NCBI GenBank assembly: GCA_964215955.1
Contig: CAXPDR010000030.1
Location: forward strand, 69,364 to 133,363
Direction: 5' to 3'
Origin: GCA-2706205 sp964215955
Lineage (GTDB): Bacteria > Bdellovibrionota > Bacteriovoracia > Bacteriovoracales > Bacteriovoracaceae
Length of the DNA: 64,000 bases
In this document: positions 33,757 to 42,267 of the stretch, one piece after another
How positions within the stretch are numbered: the stretch's first letter is position 1
Layout: every line of letters starts with the position of its first letter
Program-made: the position numbers and the translations under genes
Notes under the pieces: generated by a model
Told to the model about the DNA's origin: nothing
The model's database searches: none
Seen by the model: the letters and a program-made list of their open reading frames with translations, nothing else

Positions 33757-34560
33757 TTATGAAACTGAGAATAAATCAACATTTAGGCATACTAATTCTT
33801 CAGCATCTTCTTTAGGCATGTCCTCTAGAACTTCATTTAATAGATCTAAAATTCCAGTGTGTAATTTTTCTTTAAGACGCTTAGAAAGACATAATGGTGC
33901 TACAAGGAACATACTATTATCCCTAGATAGATCTTCCATGGCCTTAATTCTCCAGTTTTTTCTATGGGTATTAAGAAGAGGAGATTTCTTATCAAGATAT
34001 GTAGTTCCTGACCCTAGTTTTAGACCATCTTTTGTCCTGATTACTATTTTATGACTTTCTAAAAAGTTAAGTTTTCCTTTAACCTCCACGACATCAATTT
34101 TCAAATAATCTGCAATATCTTTAGGAGTATTTATAGAATCTAAACAAGTACTTAAACTTATCGCACTATATGACCAGTCTGAATAAAAAGTTTGTTTAGC
34201 CTCATCACTTAAAACATTGTTTTTTTTCATTCTTGCAGAAAGCTCTAAGGCCCTCTTTTTAAGCTCCTTAAGTTGTCCTAAATGATATTCTTTCAATTTA
34301 AAATGAGCCGCTCTAGAATAACTAACTAATGTTAGAAAATATTCACGCTCAAGTTCATTTAAACCTAAAAATTCAGCACATAAAAATGCTTGCTCATGAG
34401 TTAGGTCCTTATCACTGTTAAAAATCTGTGAAATCACGACACTTCCCACATTTAGATATTCACCAAGTAATTTATACTGCCCTCTTCCCCTTTTAGGCAT
34501 ATCCAAAATAACACTTCTAACGTAATTTTTGTAATCATCAAATTCATATATTACAAGCAC
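33757..34560 (-). CDS. TIGR02147-family regulator
   Basis: 267 residues if the GTG at 34560 is used, which has GAGG 5 nt upstream and gives the usual VLVIYEFDDYKNYVRSVI start; an ATG 12 codons earlier lacks a site. It shows the family's features: N-terminal FDDYKNYVR, helix-turn-helix YKLLGEYLNVGSVVISQIFN with LTHEQAFLCAEFLGLN, and a C-terminal domain with WSYSAI and a winged-helix region (TPKDIADYLKIDVVEVKGKLNFL). Known mainly from Fibrobacter and Bdellovibrio relatives, function poorly known but DNA-binding is expected. Divergent from an exported metalloprotease-like gene. Confidence 0.8.
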   Translation of the reverse strand: MLVIYEFDDYKNYVRSVILDMPKRGRGQYKLLGEYLNVGSVVISQIFNSDKDLTHEQAFLCAEFLGLNELEREYFLTLVSYSRAAHFKLKEYHLGQLKELKKRALELSARMKKNNVLSDEAKQTFYSDWSYSAISLSTCLDSINTPKDIADYLKIDVVEVKGKLNFLESHKIVIRTKDGLKLGSGTTYLDKKSPLLNTHRKNWRIKAMEDLSRDNSMFLVAPLCLSKRLKEKLHTGILDLLNEVLEDMPKEDAEELVCLNVDLFSVS

Positions 34561-34686
34561 TTGAGCCTCTTTAGTTAACAAAATAATTAATAACATAGAT
34601 AATAATTAATTAAAATAGTATTGATAAATATTTCAGATTCTCCTATTTTCCGTAACGACATAAACAAACTATGGTATGGAGGAAAC

Positions 34687-35829
34687 ATGAAAAAAAATTT
34701 ATTATTACTACCTATATGTTTATTAATAAGTCTGAAAATTTTTGCAGGTGAAGGTGCAGGCCATGTTGGTGGAACCGACCAACCTCTATCAAGTATTGAA
34801 CAAGTTAGAGCTTCATTTTATGCTGTATTAAGAGATATAAGAAAAGAATCTAATTCAGAACATCCTTTTAATGTAATTCTTCAGGAAATGCATAAAGAAG
34901 GAAGAAATGAAGATGCGAACTTCTTCTCCTCGGGCTTACAACCATACGAGGCGAATGTAGAAAATGCACAAGAAAGAATTGATGAAATAATAGAAGAAAT
35001 AAAGCTTTATGACATCTTAGACCCCAGAAGAATAGAGCTATCTAAAGAACTCGCAGAGATTAATCAACATCTAAGAACTTATCTAGATACCGTATTTGAT
35101 AACAAAAAATTTTATTCCGATGAGAGGTTCATTTTTCACGACCAGAACAACTGCTTACAAGTTAATTCAGAAGACAATCACTTAACTAGAATTGCTAGAG
35201 TCACAGAATTTAATATTAATGGGAAAATTTGTATTTCATTTGAAGCTCTTAGAGTTATTGCACCATACGACTTAAAAAACCATATACTTGGAGTACTCAT
35301 TCATGAAACGGCACATCTTGCAGGAATGAACGAAGAAGATGCAGAAAGGGTTGAAGCTCTATATCATGAATTTTCTTATAAAATTTATAGAAAAGACCCA
35401 ATGACATCAATAAACTTTGAATCGCAAATGGCTGTGCTCTTATCAAATGGCTTAGATCTACTTTATTGGGCAAACGAAGCCATTAAAGAAAATATAAAGG
35501 ATAATAAATGGGAAGATAATACTGATATAATCCAAAAAGTTTCAACTGCATATGGAATGTTAAATGGATTTATTCACGTTCTTCCAAGAAAGGGTCCATT
35601 TGAGACATTCACTGTTACTTTCGAACAAGATGTTGACCTACTATATGAAAAGGTTAATCAATTATCAGGAAATATTGGTTATAACATGCAGTTCTTCTAC
35701 ATGGATAATAATCAAGAAAAAATCAAAATAAGTGAAAGTATTGAAGCTCAAATGAATTCAATTATCGACATTGCGATAAAATGTTTTCCTAGTCATGCTT
35801 GGATTTTTGAAAACAAAAGAGTTGAATAA
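34687..35829 (+). CDS. exported HExxH protein, putative zinc protease
   Basis: 380 residues from ATG 34687 (GGAGG upstream). Signal peptide MKKNLLLLPICLLISLKIFA. HETAH at about 206-210 followed by LAGMNEEDAE gives two His, the catalytic Glu and a downstream Glu about 10 residues on, a gluzincin-like layout. The N-terminal part (35-140) is helical and the C-terminal 130 residues are unrecognised. It is paired divergently with a TIGR02147 regulator. Substrate unknown; a role in degrading envelope or prey protein would be speculation. Confidence 0.7.
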   Translation: MKKNLLLLPICLLISLKIFAGEGAGHVGGTDQPLSSIEQVRASFYAVLRDIRKESNSEHPFNVILQEMHKEGRNEDANFFSSGLQPYEANVENAQERIDEIIEEIKLYDILDPRRIELSKELAEINQHLRTYLDTVFDNKKFYSDERFIFHDQNNCLQVNSEDNHLTRIARVTEFNINGKICISFEALRVIAPYDLKNHILGVLIHETAHLAGMNEEDAERVEALYHEFSYKIYRKDPMTSINFESQMAVLLSNGLDLLYWANEAIKENIKDNKWEDNTDIIQKVSTAYGMLNGFIHVLPRKGPFETFTVTFEQDVDLLYEKVNQLSGNIGYNMQFFYMDNNQEKIKISESIEAQMNSIIDIAIKCFPSHAWIFENKRVE

Positions 35830-35837
35830 TTAGTTAA

Positions 35838-35872
35838 ATAAACTGCCAGGAATAATTTCTCTGGCAGTTTAT
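35838..35872 (+). terminator. hairpin after HExxH protein gene
   Basis: Perfect 12-bp stem ATAAACTGCCAG / CTGGCAGTTTAT (35838-35849 and 35861-35872), 11-nt loop. Confidence 0.8.
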
Positions 35873-35919
35873 AGAATTATTATTTAGTATAATTTTGAGA
35901 TGTCTCTAAAGGATAAATT

Positions 35920-36219
35920 ATGTACGAAATGATAGTTGGACTTTATATTAAGAATGATGAAATCTACTCCCAATATAGAAAAGATATGACCCCCTTGCTT
36001 GAACAGAAAGAAGGTGGATTTAGATACGATTTTAAAGTATCCGAAGTCTTAAAAAATGAAGGAGAGAATCCTATAAATAGAGTTTTTGCAATCTACTTTG
36101 GATCTAAAATTCAAATGGATCAATTTTTTAGTGATCCAAAGTATTTAGAAATCAAAAACAAATACTTCGAGCCTTCAGTTGGGCATACAACTATAATCTC
36201 AGAATATACGAGAGACTAG
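35920..36219 (+). CDS. DUF1330-like protein
   Basis: 99 residues, one alpha/beta-barrel (ferredoxin-like) domain: MYEMIVGLYIKNDEIYSQYR at the start and FFSDPKYLEIKNKYFEPSVG near the end match DUF1330 proteins. Cytoplasmic, function unknown. Ribosome-binding site AAAGGA. Independent unit between a terminator and the convergent formaldehyde operon. Confidence 0.7.
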   Translation: MYEMIVGLYIKNDEIYSQYRKDMTPLLEQKEGGFRYDFKVSEVLKNEGENPINRVFAIYFGSKIQMDQFFSDPKYLEIKNKYFEPSVGHTTIISEYTRD

Positions 36220-36231
36220 TAACTTAAATTT

Positions 36232-37056
36232 TTATTTGGATAAATGATCCAAATGAAACTTTATATGATCCTCAATGAAAGTGCTTATAAAGTAATAACT
36301 ATGATCATAACCTTCTCTCATATTAAGAGTTAAAGCATGATTCTTAGCTTGGCACGCTTCTTCGAGATTCTTCGTTAAAAGTTCTTTATCTAAAAACTCA
36401 TCTGAAGTTCCTTGATCCACATAAAGTGGAGACTGGGCTTGCTTACCAGATAGGATTAATTCACAAGCATCATATTCTTTCCACAAGTCTTTATCGTCAC
36501 CTAAATAGCCCTTGAAAGCTTTTTGGCCCCACGGACAATTAACAGGATTAACAATAGGAGAAAATGCTGAAACACTTGCAAAGTTTTCTCTAATTCCCAG
36601 AACCAAAGCACCATGACCACCCATTGAGTGCCCCATGATAGAGATCTCATCTACTTTAAATTCCTCTTTTAAAAGCTTTACGATTTCAATATTAATATAA
36701 TCATACATATTGTAATGATTTTGATACTCCTCGGTTTTTGCATTTACGTAAAAGCCAGCGCCACTACCAAAGTCATAACTTTCATGCTCACTAGGAAGAT
36801 CTAATCCTCTTGGAGAAGTATCTGGGCAAATAATCATAGTATCAGTGTCTTTCAAGAACTCTTGTGCACCGGCTTTTGTTATAAAATTCTCTTCAGTACA
36901 AGTTAAACCTGACAACCAAATAATCGCATTCTTTACAGGTTTAATTGGAGTAAAAAATGAGAAATTCATTTTAGTCTTTGTGACTTCCGAATCATGAGTT
37001 GCAAAAACAACTTTACCACCAAACTGTTTGTGTTCTTTTCTAATTTCAAAGTTCAT
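36232..37056 (-). CDS. fghA: S-formylglutathione hydrolase
   Basis: 274 residues, alpha/beta hydrolase of the esterase D family. The nucleophile elbow is GHSMGGHGAL (about 143-152). WLSGLTCTEENFI is the conserved oxyanion segment, and a late His lies in GYDHSYYFI. It splits S-formylglutathione to formate and glutathione, step two of glutathione-dependent formaldehyde oxidation. Its ATG overlaps the TAA of the dehydrogenase gene (TAATG), giving coupled translation. Confidence 0.95.
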   Translation of the reverse strand: MNFEIRKEHKQFGGKVVFATHDSEVTKTKMNFSFFTPIKPVKNAIIWLSGLTCTEENFITKAGAQEFLKDTDTMIICPDTSPRGLDLPSEHESYDFGSGAGFYVNAKTEEYQNHYNMYDYINIEIVKLLKEEFKVDEISIMGHSMGGHGALVLGIRENFASVSAFSPIVNPVNCPWGQKAFKGYLGDDKDLWKEYDACELILSGKQAQSPLYVDQGTSDEFLDKELLTKNLEEACQAKNHALTLNMREGYDHSYYFISTFIEDHIKFHLDHLSK

Positions 37057-38186
37057 TATTTTTCCATTGTATAATCAATTACAGTTCTAATAGCTTTTCC
37101 TTCATGCATAAGATCAAAAGCTTCATTAATTTTTTCAAGAGGTAATTTAAATGTGACTAAATCATCTAGGTTAATTTCTCCACTCATATATCTGTCAACA
37201 TAACCAGGTAACTCAGTTCTTCCTTTAACTCCTCCAAAAGCAGAACCTTTCCACACTCTTCCTGTAACAAGCTGAAATGGTCTTGTCGAAATCTCTTGTC
37301 CAGCACCAGCAACACCTATGATAATGGACTCCCCCCAACCCTTGTGACAACATTCAAGAGCTGATCTCATTAATTCTACATTTCCAACACACTCAAATGA
37401 ATAATCGACTCCACCTTCAGTTAATTCAACAATCACTTCTTGAATAGGTTTATCAAAATCTTTTGGGTTTACAAAATCTGTGGCTCCAAACTTCATGGCC
37501 ATTTCTTTTTTGTCATTGTTAATATCAATAGCAATAATTCTTTCAGCATCGGCCATTTTTGCTCCCTGAATAACAGATAGTCCGATTCCACCTAAACCAA
37601 AAACCGCGATACTTGCGCCTTTTTCAACCTTGGCAGTATTAAAAACAGCACCGATCCCAGTTGTCACTCCACATCCAAGAAGACAAATTTTATCAAGAGG
37701 AGCATCCTTACTTACTTTTGCCAATGAAACTTCTGGGAGGACAGTATATTCAGCAAAAGTAGATGTTCCCATATAGTGATGAATCATCTTTCCATCTTTA
37801 GAGAATCGAGATGTTCCATCTGGCATTAAGCCTTTTCCTTGAGTTTCACGAACACTAGAGCACAAGTTTGTTTTTCCAGATTTACACATTTTACATTCGC
37901 CACATTCAGCAGTGTATAAAGGAATAACGTGGTCTCCCTTAGCAAGTGTAGTCACGCCTTCACCTACAGCTTCAACGATTCCACCCCCCTCATGTCCTAA
38001 AATAACTGGAAAGTGTCCTTCTGGATCTGAACCAGATAAAGTATATGCATCCGTATGGCAAACTCCAGTAGCAATGATTTTTACAAGCACTTCGCCTTTT
38101 TTAGGCATCTCCAAATCAACTTCTTCAATGCTTAAAGGTTTATTTGGTCCCCACGCTACGGCCGCCTTAACTTTCATTTTATTCAT
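37056..38186 (-). CDS. frmA: S-(hydroxymethyl)glutathione dehydrogenase / class III alcohol dehydrogenase
   Basis: 376 residues, zinc-dependent medium-chain dehydrogenase. Catalytic zinc site GVCHTD and GHEGGGIVE; structural zinc CGECKMCKSGKTNLC; NAD-binding GLGGIGLSVI. It oxidises the formaldehyde-glutathione adduct and can also reduce S-nitrosoglutathione. ATG 38186 follows AAGGAA. A LysR gene is divergent 79 bp away and probably controls it. Together with fghA this is a complete glutathione-linked formaldehyde pathway. Confidence 0.95.
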   Translation of the reverse strand: MNKMKVKAAVAWGPNKPLSIEEVDLEMPKKGEVLVKIIATGVCHTDAYTLSGSDPEGHFPVILGHEGGGIVEAVGEGVTTLAKGDHVIPLYTAECGECKMCKSGKTNLCSSVRETQGKGLMPDGTSRFSKDGKMIHHYMGTSTFAEYTVLPEVSLAKVSKDAPLDKICLLGCGVTTGIGAVFNTAKVEKGASIAVFGLGGIGLSVIQGAKMADAERIIAIDINNDKKEMAMKFGATDFVNPKDFDKPIQEVIVELTEGGVDYSFECVGNVELMRSALECCHKGWGESIIIGVAGAGQEISTRPFQLVTGRVWKGSAFGGVKGRTELPGYVDRYMSGEINLDDLVTFKLPLEKINEAFDLMHEGKAIRTVIDYTMEK

Positions 38187-38228
38187 AATTATTTCCTTGT
38201 TTAGTTAATTTTCTTTCATCTTATCTGG

Positions 38229-38257
38229 TTGACAATAATGGCTCAAGTTGACATATT
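38229..38257 (+). promoter_or_regulatory. promoter for LysR gene, possibly leaderless
   Basis: TTGACA (38229-38234), 17-bp spacer, CATATT (38252-38257). The predicted start falls within a few bases of the LysR ATG (38266), and no ribosome-binding site is seen. A second TTGACA lies at 38248-38253. Confidence 0.45.
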
Positions 38258-38274
38258 GTTTCCATATGGAAACA
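38257..38274. promoter_or_regulatory. 18-bp perfect palindrome over a start codon, likely operator
   Basis: TGTTTCCATATGGAAACA is its own reverse complement. The ATG of the LysR gene (38266-38268) sits at its centre. It overlaps the expected transcription start, so binding there would repress the regulator and could activate the divergent frmA. Confidence 0.65.
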
Positions 38275-39153
38275 TTCAAAAATCTTCAGGCCATTGCCGC
38301 TTTCGAAAAAGTCAGCTCCCTACAAAGCTTTTCTCTAGCTGCCAAGGAACTCGGAGTTTCTAAAGCCCATATAAGTAAACTTATTCAAAAACTTGAAGAT
38401 ACCCTTGGTCAAAGATTACTAAATCGCTCAACTAGAACAGTTAAGCTCACCCATGCCGGGGAAAAGTTTTATAACTCATGTAGAGTTTCTTTGTTTAATA
38501 TTACAAAGGCTCAAGAGGAAATACTTCAAAACTCTGAGTCTCCACATGGAAAGATTAAAATTAGTTTGGCAGGTGCATTTGCAGAGAACTATATGGTTCC
38601 ATTTATTGCAAACTTCATTAAGCGCTATCCAAGAGTTCAAGTAGACCTAAGATTTGAGGAAAAAATTGTTGATCTTGTAAAAGAGTCTTATGATATAGCT
38701 ATTAGAGTTGGTGAATTAAAAGACTCTAGTTTAATTGCGAAACAAATTGCAACAAGAAAAGAATTTATTTGTGCAACTCCATCTTTTTTAAAGCATTTTG
38801 GGACTCCAAAATCTCCTGAAGAATTGAAAAATTTTAATTGTCTTACATCAAAGGACAACTGGAATTTAATTTGGAATAAAAAAAAACTACAGCTAAAAAT
38901 AAATAGTAATTTTAAATCAAATAGTGGGAAATCGATTCTCAATGCAGCTCTAAATGATTTAGGCATTTGTATGCTTCCAAAGGTATACGTCGGTCCCTAC
39001 CTAGAAAATGGTCAGTTAATTTCTTTATTAGAAGATTTCACTCCAGCGGAAATTCCAATTTGGGCGATTACACCGAGTAAAAAAAACATGGCCCCTAATG
39101 TGAAAATATTTTTTGAAGAGTTAACGAATCAGTTTAATCACATTATAGTTTAA
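38266..39153 (+). CDS. LysR-family transcriptional regulator
   Basis: 295 residues from ATG 38266. METFKNLQAIAAFEKV is the normal LysR opening, followed by the helix-turn-helix (SFSLAAKELGVSKAHISKLI) and an effector-binding domain. Divergent from frmA-fghA, so a formaldehyde- or nitrosothiol-responsive regulator is likely. No ribosome-binding site; the start codon is inside an 18-bp palindrome. Ends one base before the convergent methyltransferase gene. Confidence 0.88.
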   Translation: METFKNLQAIAAFEKVSSLQSFSLAAKELGVSKAHISKLIQKLEDTLGQRLLNRSTRTVKLTHAGEKFYNSCRVSLFNITKAQEEILQNSESPHGKIKISLAGAFAENYMVPFIANFIKRYPRVQVDLRFEEKIVDLVKESYDIAIRVGELKDSSLIAKQIATRKEFICATPSFLKHFGTPKSPEELKNFNCLTSKDNWNLIWNKKKLQLKINSNFKSNSGKSILNAALNDLGICMLPKVYVGPYLENGQLISLLEDFTPAEIPIWAITPSKKNMAPNVKIFFEELTNQFNHIIV

Positions 39154-39882
39154 TTAAGAATAGGAAATCGAGTTAATCTGAAAATTAGATCCTGGTGCTT
39201 GCCAAATTGTCTCTTCAATTTTTGGAACACCAATACTGCTATAAATAATTTCTAAAAGCCTCTGTGGTGTAACCTTAGTATCAAATATCTTTTTCCCTGT
39301 AATTAAGAGAGCATCTTCTTTAACCTGATTGGCATCTGCAAAAACTTCCTTAACCTTAAAACTTAAGTCTACTCCCATAAGGGGTGCTAAAATATCAGCT
39401 AATTTATACCAAGTAACAAAATCATTAATTTTATTCTTTTCAGAAAATATAAATAACTCTCCACCTTTTTTTAGCATTGAAAGTTGAGCCATTAGGACTC
39501 TCAAAGGATAATCGCTATAAGAAAAAGCTGAATAAATATCGGTAATAAGATCAACCTTTTGAATATTTAAATGTTCCAAATCGACTTCAGGAAAAAATCC
39601 ATACGCAATATGAATATCACTTGGAGCATCAACTTGGTGTCCACTAATTCCAACTTTTAAAATATCATCACGCTTAAGTTGAGATAAAGCTAAGGCATTA
39701 GCTCCTGGTCCAATATCAATCCAAACACCATTTTCTCTTGTTTTTTCAGGATGAAAGCCAGTCAATTCCTTGTATCGCTCTAATCCTCTATTCATAGGCC
39801 AATTTGGCTGAGTTAAATCTAGGCAATTATTTAATAATTGAGATGCGTTGCTTTCCTTAAGAAGGACCTGTTGATTATTCAT
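39154..39882 (-). CDS. class I SAM-dependent methyltransferase-like protein
   Basis: 242 residues. Motif I VWIDIGPGANALAL (about 52-65), a following acidic position, VDLITDIYSAFSY as motif II and MLKKGGELFIF as motif III fit a Rossmann methyltransferase. The substrate is not evident. The last ~60 residues form a small extra domain (TPQRLLEIIYSSIGVP). Monocistronic, minus strand. Confidence 0.7.
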   Translation of the reverse strand: MNNQQVLLKESNASQLLNNCLDLTQPNWPMNRGLERYKELTGFHPEKTRENGVWIDIGPGANALALSQLKRDDILKVGISGHQVDAPSDIHIAYGFFPEVDLEHLNIQKVDLITDIYSAFSYSDYPLRVLMAQLSMLKKGGELFIFSEKNKINDFVTWYKLADILAPLMGVDLSFKVKEVFADANQVKEDALLITGKKIFDTKVTPQRLLEIIYSSIGVPKIEETIWQAPGSNFQINSISYS

Positions 39883-39999
39883 ATTTTCTCCACTTTTCTT
39901 TAAATCATACTAAAAGTTTAAAAATATGCTCCTTCAGTCCCTCTATTTACATAGTGGTGTTAAAAATCTTCACGATTTTAATGATTGCCCCACAAATAT

Positions 40000-40617
40000 T
40001 CAATACCTTACAGCGATTTCTGCCACACAAGTTGAAATTCCTTTATCAACATTATGAATATCCCCCCCAATATATCCTATTGTTATATGGGGATAATAGC
40101 TTTGGTTTACACTTTTAAAAGGATGGTTCACATCTCTCTCTAGTACAAAGTCTGAGATTTCAGATCTAATATTGAGGATCTCTTCAGACTCGACGACAAG
40201 ATAAAAAACAATATTTCCTGCAGAGTTACTTTGCATCCCTACACAAACAGGAGTAAATTTTGTGAATTGTATTATATTTTTATACATTTTGAGCATAAGA
40301 TCTGTAGGCAATTCACTATCAATACCTAATTTACCAGGAATAAAGTCTGTTCTACCTTCAGGAGGAGTTATCACAGTGATATGAGCTTCATTTCGATCCT
40401 GAAGCTTTCTTCCTTTTAAAATTGAATCAAAAGATTTTTCAATTTGTGGGATGAGATTATTAACAGATTTGAAATCCACATTTCTAATCAATGCTCCGTC
40501 TTTTGAATACAAATCAGAAAAAGGTACTTTGCGAAAAATATCACCAGATAATTTCAGTTTATCTGCCGCAAATGATTGAAATGATATAAAAAATAAAACG
40601 AATGATAAAAGCTTCAT
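40000..40617 (-). CDS. exported 2H phosphoesterase-like protein
   Basis: 205 residues with signal peptide (MKLLSFVLFFISFQSFA). Two H-x-T-x motifs, AHITVITPPE (about 77-86) and YPHITIGYIG (about 178-187), lie about 100 residues apart. That is the hallmark of the 2H superfamily (RNA ligase LigT, CPDases, AKAP7). Known members act on 2',3'-cyclic phosphates or 2'-5' linkages inside cells, so an exported member is unusual. A role in processing external RNA fragments is inference. ATG 40617 follows AGGAG. Confidence 0.75.
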   Translation of the reverse strand: MKLLSFVLFFISFQSFAADKLKLSGDIFRKVPFSDLYSKDGALIRNVDFKSVNNLIPQIEKSFDSILKGRKLQDRNEAHITVITPPEGRTDFIPGKLGIDSELPTDLMLKMYKNIIQFTKFTPVCVGMQSNSAGNIVFYLVVESEEILNIRSEISDFVLERDVNHPFKSVNQSYYPHITIGYIGGDIHNVDKGISTCVAEIAVRY

Positions 40618-40760
40618 AAATTCTCCTAGTTAAGTTCTAGGGATATTTATAAAAAACACCACCATAAGTTAAATATATATAATAAATAAGACTTATAACA
40701 AAAATATATACACGTATAGATTTTAGCTAGCCTAAACCAATCTCTAATAAGCCTTAATTT

Positions 40761-40769
40761 TGGTATGAT
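40761..40769 (+). promoter_or_regulatory. extended -10 promoter, leaderless photolyase gene
   Basis: TGGTATGAT is an extended -10 (TGnTATnAT) with no good -35. It ends 7 bp before the ATG at 40777, so transcription would start at or next to the start codon. No ribosome-binding site precedes that ATG. Confidence 0.45.
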
Positions 40770-40776
40770 ATAAAAC

Positions 40777-42249
40777 ATGACTATGACTATTATTTTAGGG
40801 AATCAATTATTTCCAGCTCACTACTATAAAAATGCAAAAGAAATTTTCATGTGCGAAGACATAGAGCTATGCACCCACTATCGATACCATAAACATAAAA
40901 TAATTTTCTTTCTTGCGAGTATGAGAAACTATAGAGATGAGTTAATTGCTACCGATAAATCAGTTTGTTATTTTACGTTGCAGAATAAGGCTCAATTCTT
41001 TAAAGCCTTAAAAGATACAGTAAAAGCTAAAAAAATATCAAAACTAGAAATTTATGAAATTGAAGATAAATTCTTTGAAAAAAAGTTAACAGAGTTTTGC
41101 GATAAGAATTCAATTGAACTTCAAATCTTAAAGTCTCCCATGTTTTTAGTTTCAAGAAAAAGTTTTTCTGAATATAATAGTCAAACTAAAAAGCCCTTCA
41201 TGAAAACCTTCTATGAAAGTTTTAGAAAAAACTCAGAAATTCTAATGGATAAGGGAGCTCCTATTGGAGGCAGGTTTAGTTTCGATCAAGAGAATCGAAA
41301 AAAAATTCCCAAGAAGTTTGATGTCATACAAAATAAACTTGAAACTAAGTTTGATAAAAATACCAAAGATGTCATAAAACTAGTTGATAAATTCTTTCCT
41401 GAACATCCAGGTGAATCATCCAAATTTTGGATGCATGTAACTCGTAAAGGCGCACTAAAAGAGTTAGATCTATTTTTAAAACAAAAGTTTGAGTTTTTTG
41501 GTATTTATGAGGATGCAATTGATACCAGAGATCCATTTCTCTATCATAGTGTACTAAGTCCTTATATAAATATTGGCTTTCTCACTCCGGAAGAGGTTGT
41601 CAAAAAAGCCTTAAAGTGTGATGTATCAATCAATTCAAAAGAAGGCTTTATTAGACAAATAATTGGCTGGAGAGAATTTGTAAGAGGAATTTACCAAGAG
41701 TATTCAGAAGTTCAAGAAGAAAGTAATTTTTTTAATCACCAAAATTCCCTCAAAGATAGTTGGTACACTGGAAATACTTCAATTGTTCCTTTAGATGATG
41801 CCATAAAAAAAACTTTAAGATTTGGGTATAACCATCATATTGAAAGATTAATGATTATTTCAAATATAATGCTACTGTGTGAAATTCATCCAACTGAGGT
41901 ACATAAATGGTTTATGGAAATGTATGTTGATTCTAGTGACTGGGTAATGGGGCCTAATGTTTATGGTATGGCACAGTTTAGTGATGGTGGGATCTTTGCT
42001 ACCAAACCCTATATTGCGAGTTCTAATTATATTCTGAAAATGAGTCACTATAAAAAGGATGATTGGTGTGAAACTCTCGATGGTCTTTACTGGCGTTTTA
42101 TTCATAAGAATCAAGATTTTTTCTCCAAGAACTATCGGATGGCCATGATGGTAAAAATGTTGAATAAAATTGATATTGAAAGAAAAAAGAGAATATTTAA
42201 ATTAGCAGATGAATTTATTTCAAATCATACAATTAAGGGCCTAAATTAG
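40777..42249 (+). CDS. photolyase/cryptochrome-like flavoprotein of the FeS-BCP branch, cluster ligands partly missing
   Basis: 490 residues. The opening MTIILGNQLFPAHYY and the C-terminal FAD domain (GWREFVRGIY, MLLCEIHPTEVHKWFMEMYVD and GPNVYGMAQFSDGGIFATKPYI, each quoted in part) match the bacterial (6-4)/cryptochrome B (PhrB) branch. PhrB-type proteins bind [4Fe-4S] with four Cys. The Cys before the P-T-E-V helix is kept (LLCEIH) and one is near the end (DDWCETLDGLYW). The usual YCxxC pair after KMSxY is replaced by YKKDD and the loop is about 12 residues shorter. The cluster may be absent. Photorepair or light sensing expected. Confidence 0.85.
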   Translation: MTMTIILGNQLFPAHYYKNAKEIFMCEDIELCTHYRYHKHKIIFFLASMRNYRDELIATDKSVCYFTLQNKAQFFKALKDTVKAKKISKLEIYEIEDKFFEKKLTEFCDKNSIELQILKSPMFLVSRKSFSEYNSQTKKPFMKTFYESFRKNSEILMDKGAPIGGRFSFDQENRKKIPKKFDVIQNKLETKFDKNTKDVIKLVDKFFPEHPGESSKFWMHVTRKGALKELDLFLKQKFEFFGIYEDAIDTRDPFLYHSVLSPYINIGFLTPEEVVKKALKCDVSINSKEGFIRQIIGWREFVRGIYQEYSEVQEESNFFNHQNSLKDSWYTGNTSIVPLDDAIKKTLRFGYNHHIERLMIISNIMLLCEIHPTEVHKWFMEMYVDSSDWVMGPNVYGMAQFSDGGIFATKPYIASSNYILKMSHYKKDDWCETLDGLYWRFIHKNQDFFSKNYRMAMMVKMLNKIDIERKKRIFKLADEFISNHTIKGLN

Positions 42250-42257
42250 GCCCTTTT
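42235..42257. terminator. bidirectional terminator overlapping photolyase stop codon
   Basis: AAGGGCCTAA (42235-42244) pairs with TTAGGCCCTT (42246-42255), extended by TT. The TAG stop at 42247-42249 lies within the stem. It separates convergent genes. Confidence 0.75.
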
Positions 42258-42267
42258 AAGTTTAGAA

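Noticed and set aside
37850..37865. GTTTCACG, half of a parS site
   Set aside because: Only the left half matches; it lies inside frmA coding sequence.
38257..38274. TGTTTC...GAAACA arms resembling a parS site
   Set aside because: parS has a 4-bp ACGT core between these arms; here the core is 6 bp (CATATG), and the position over a LysR start suits an operator better.
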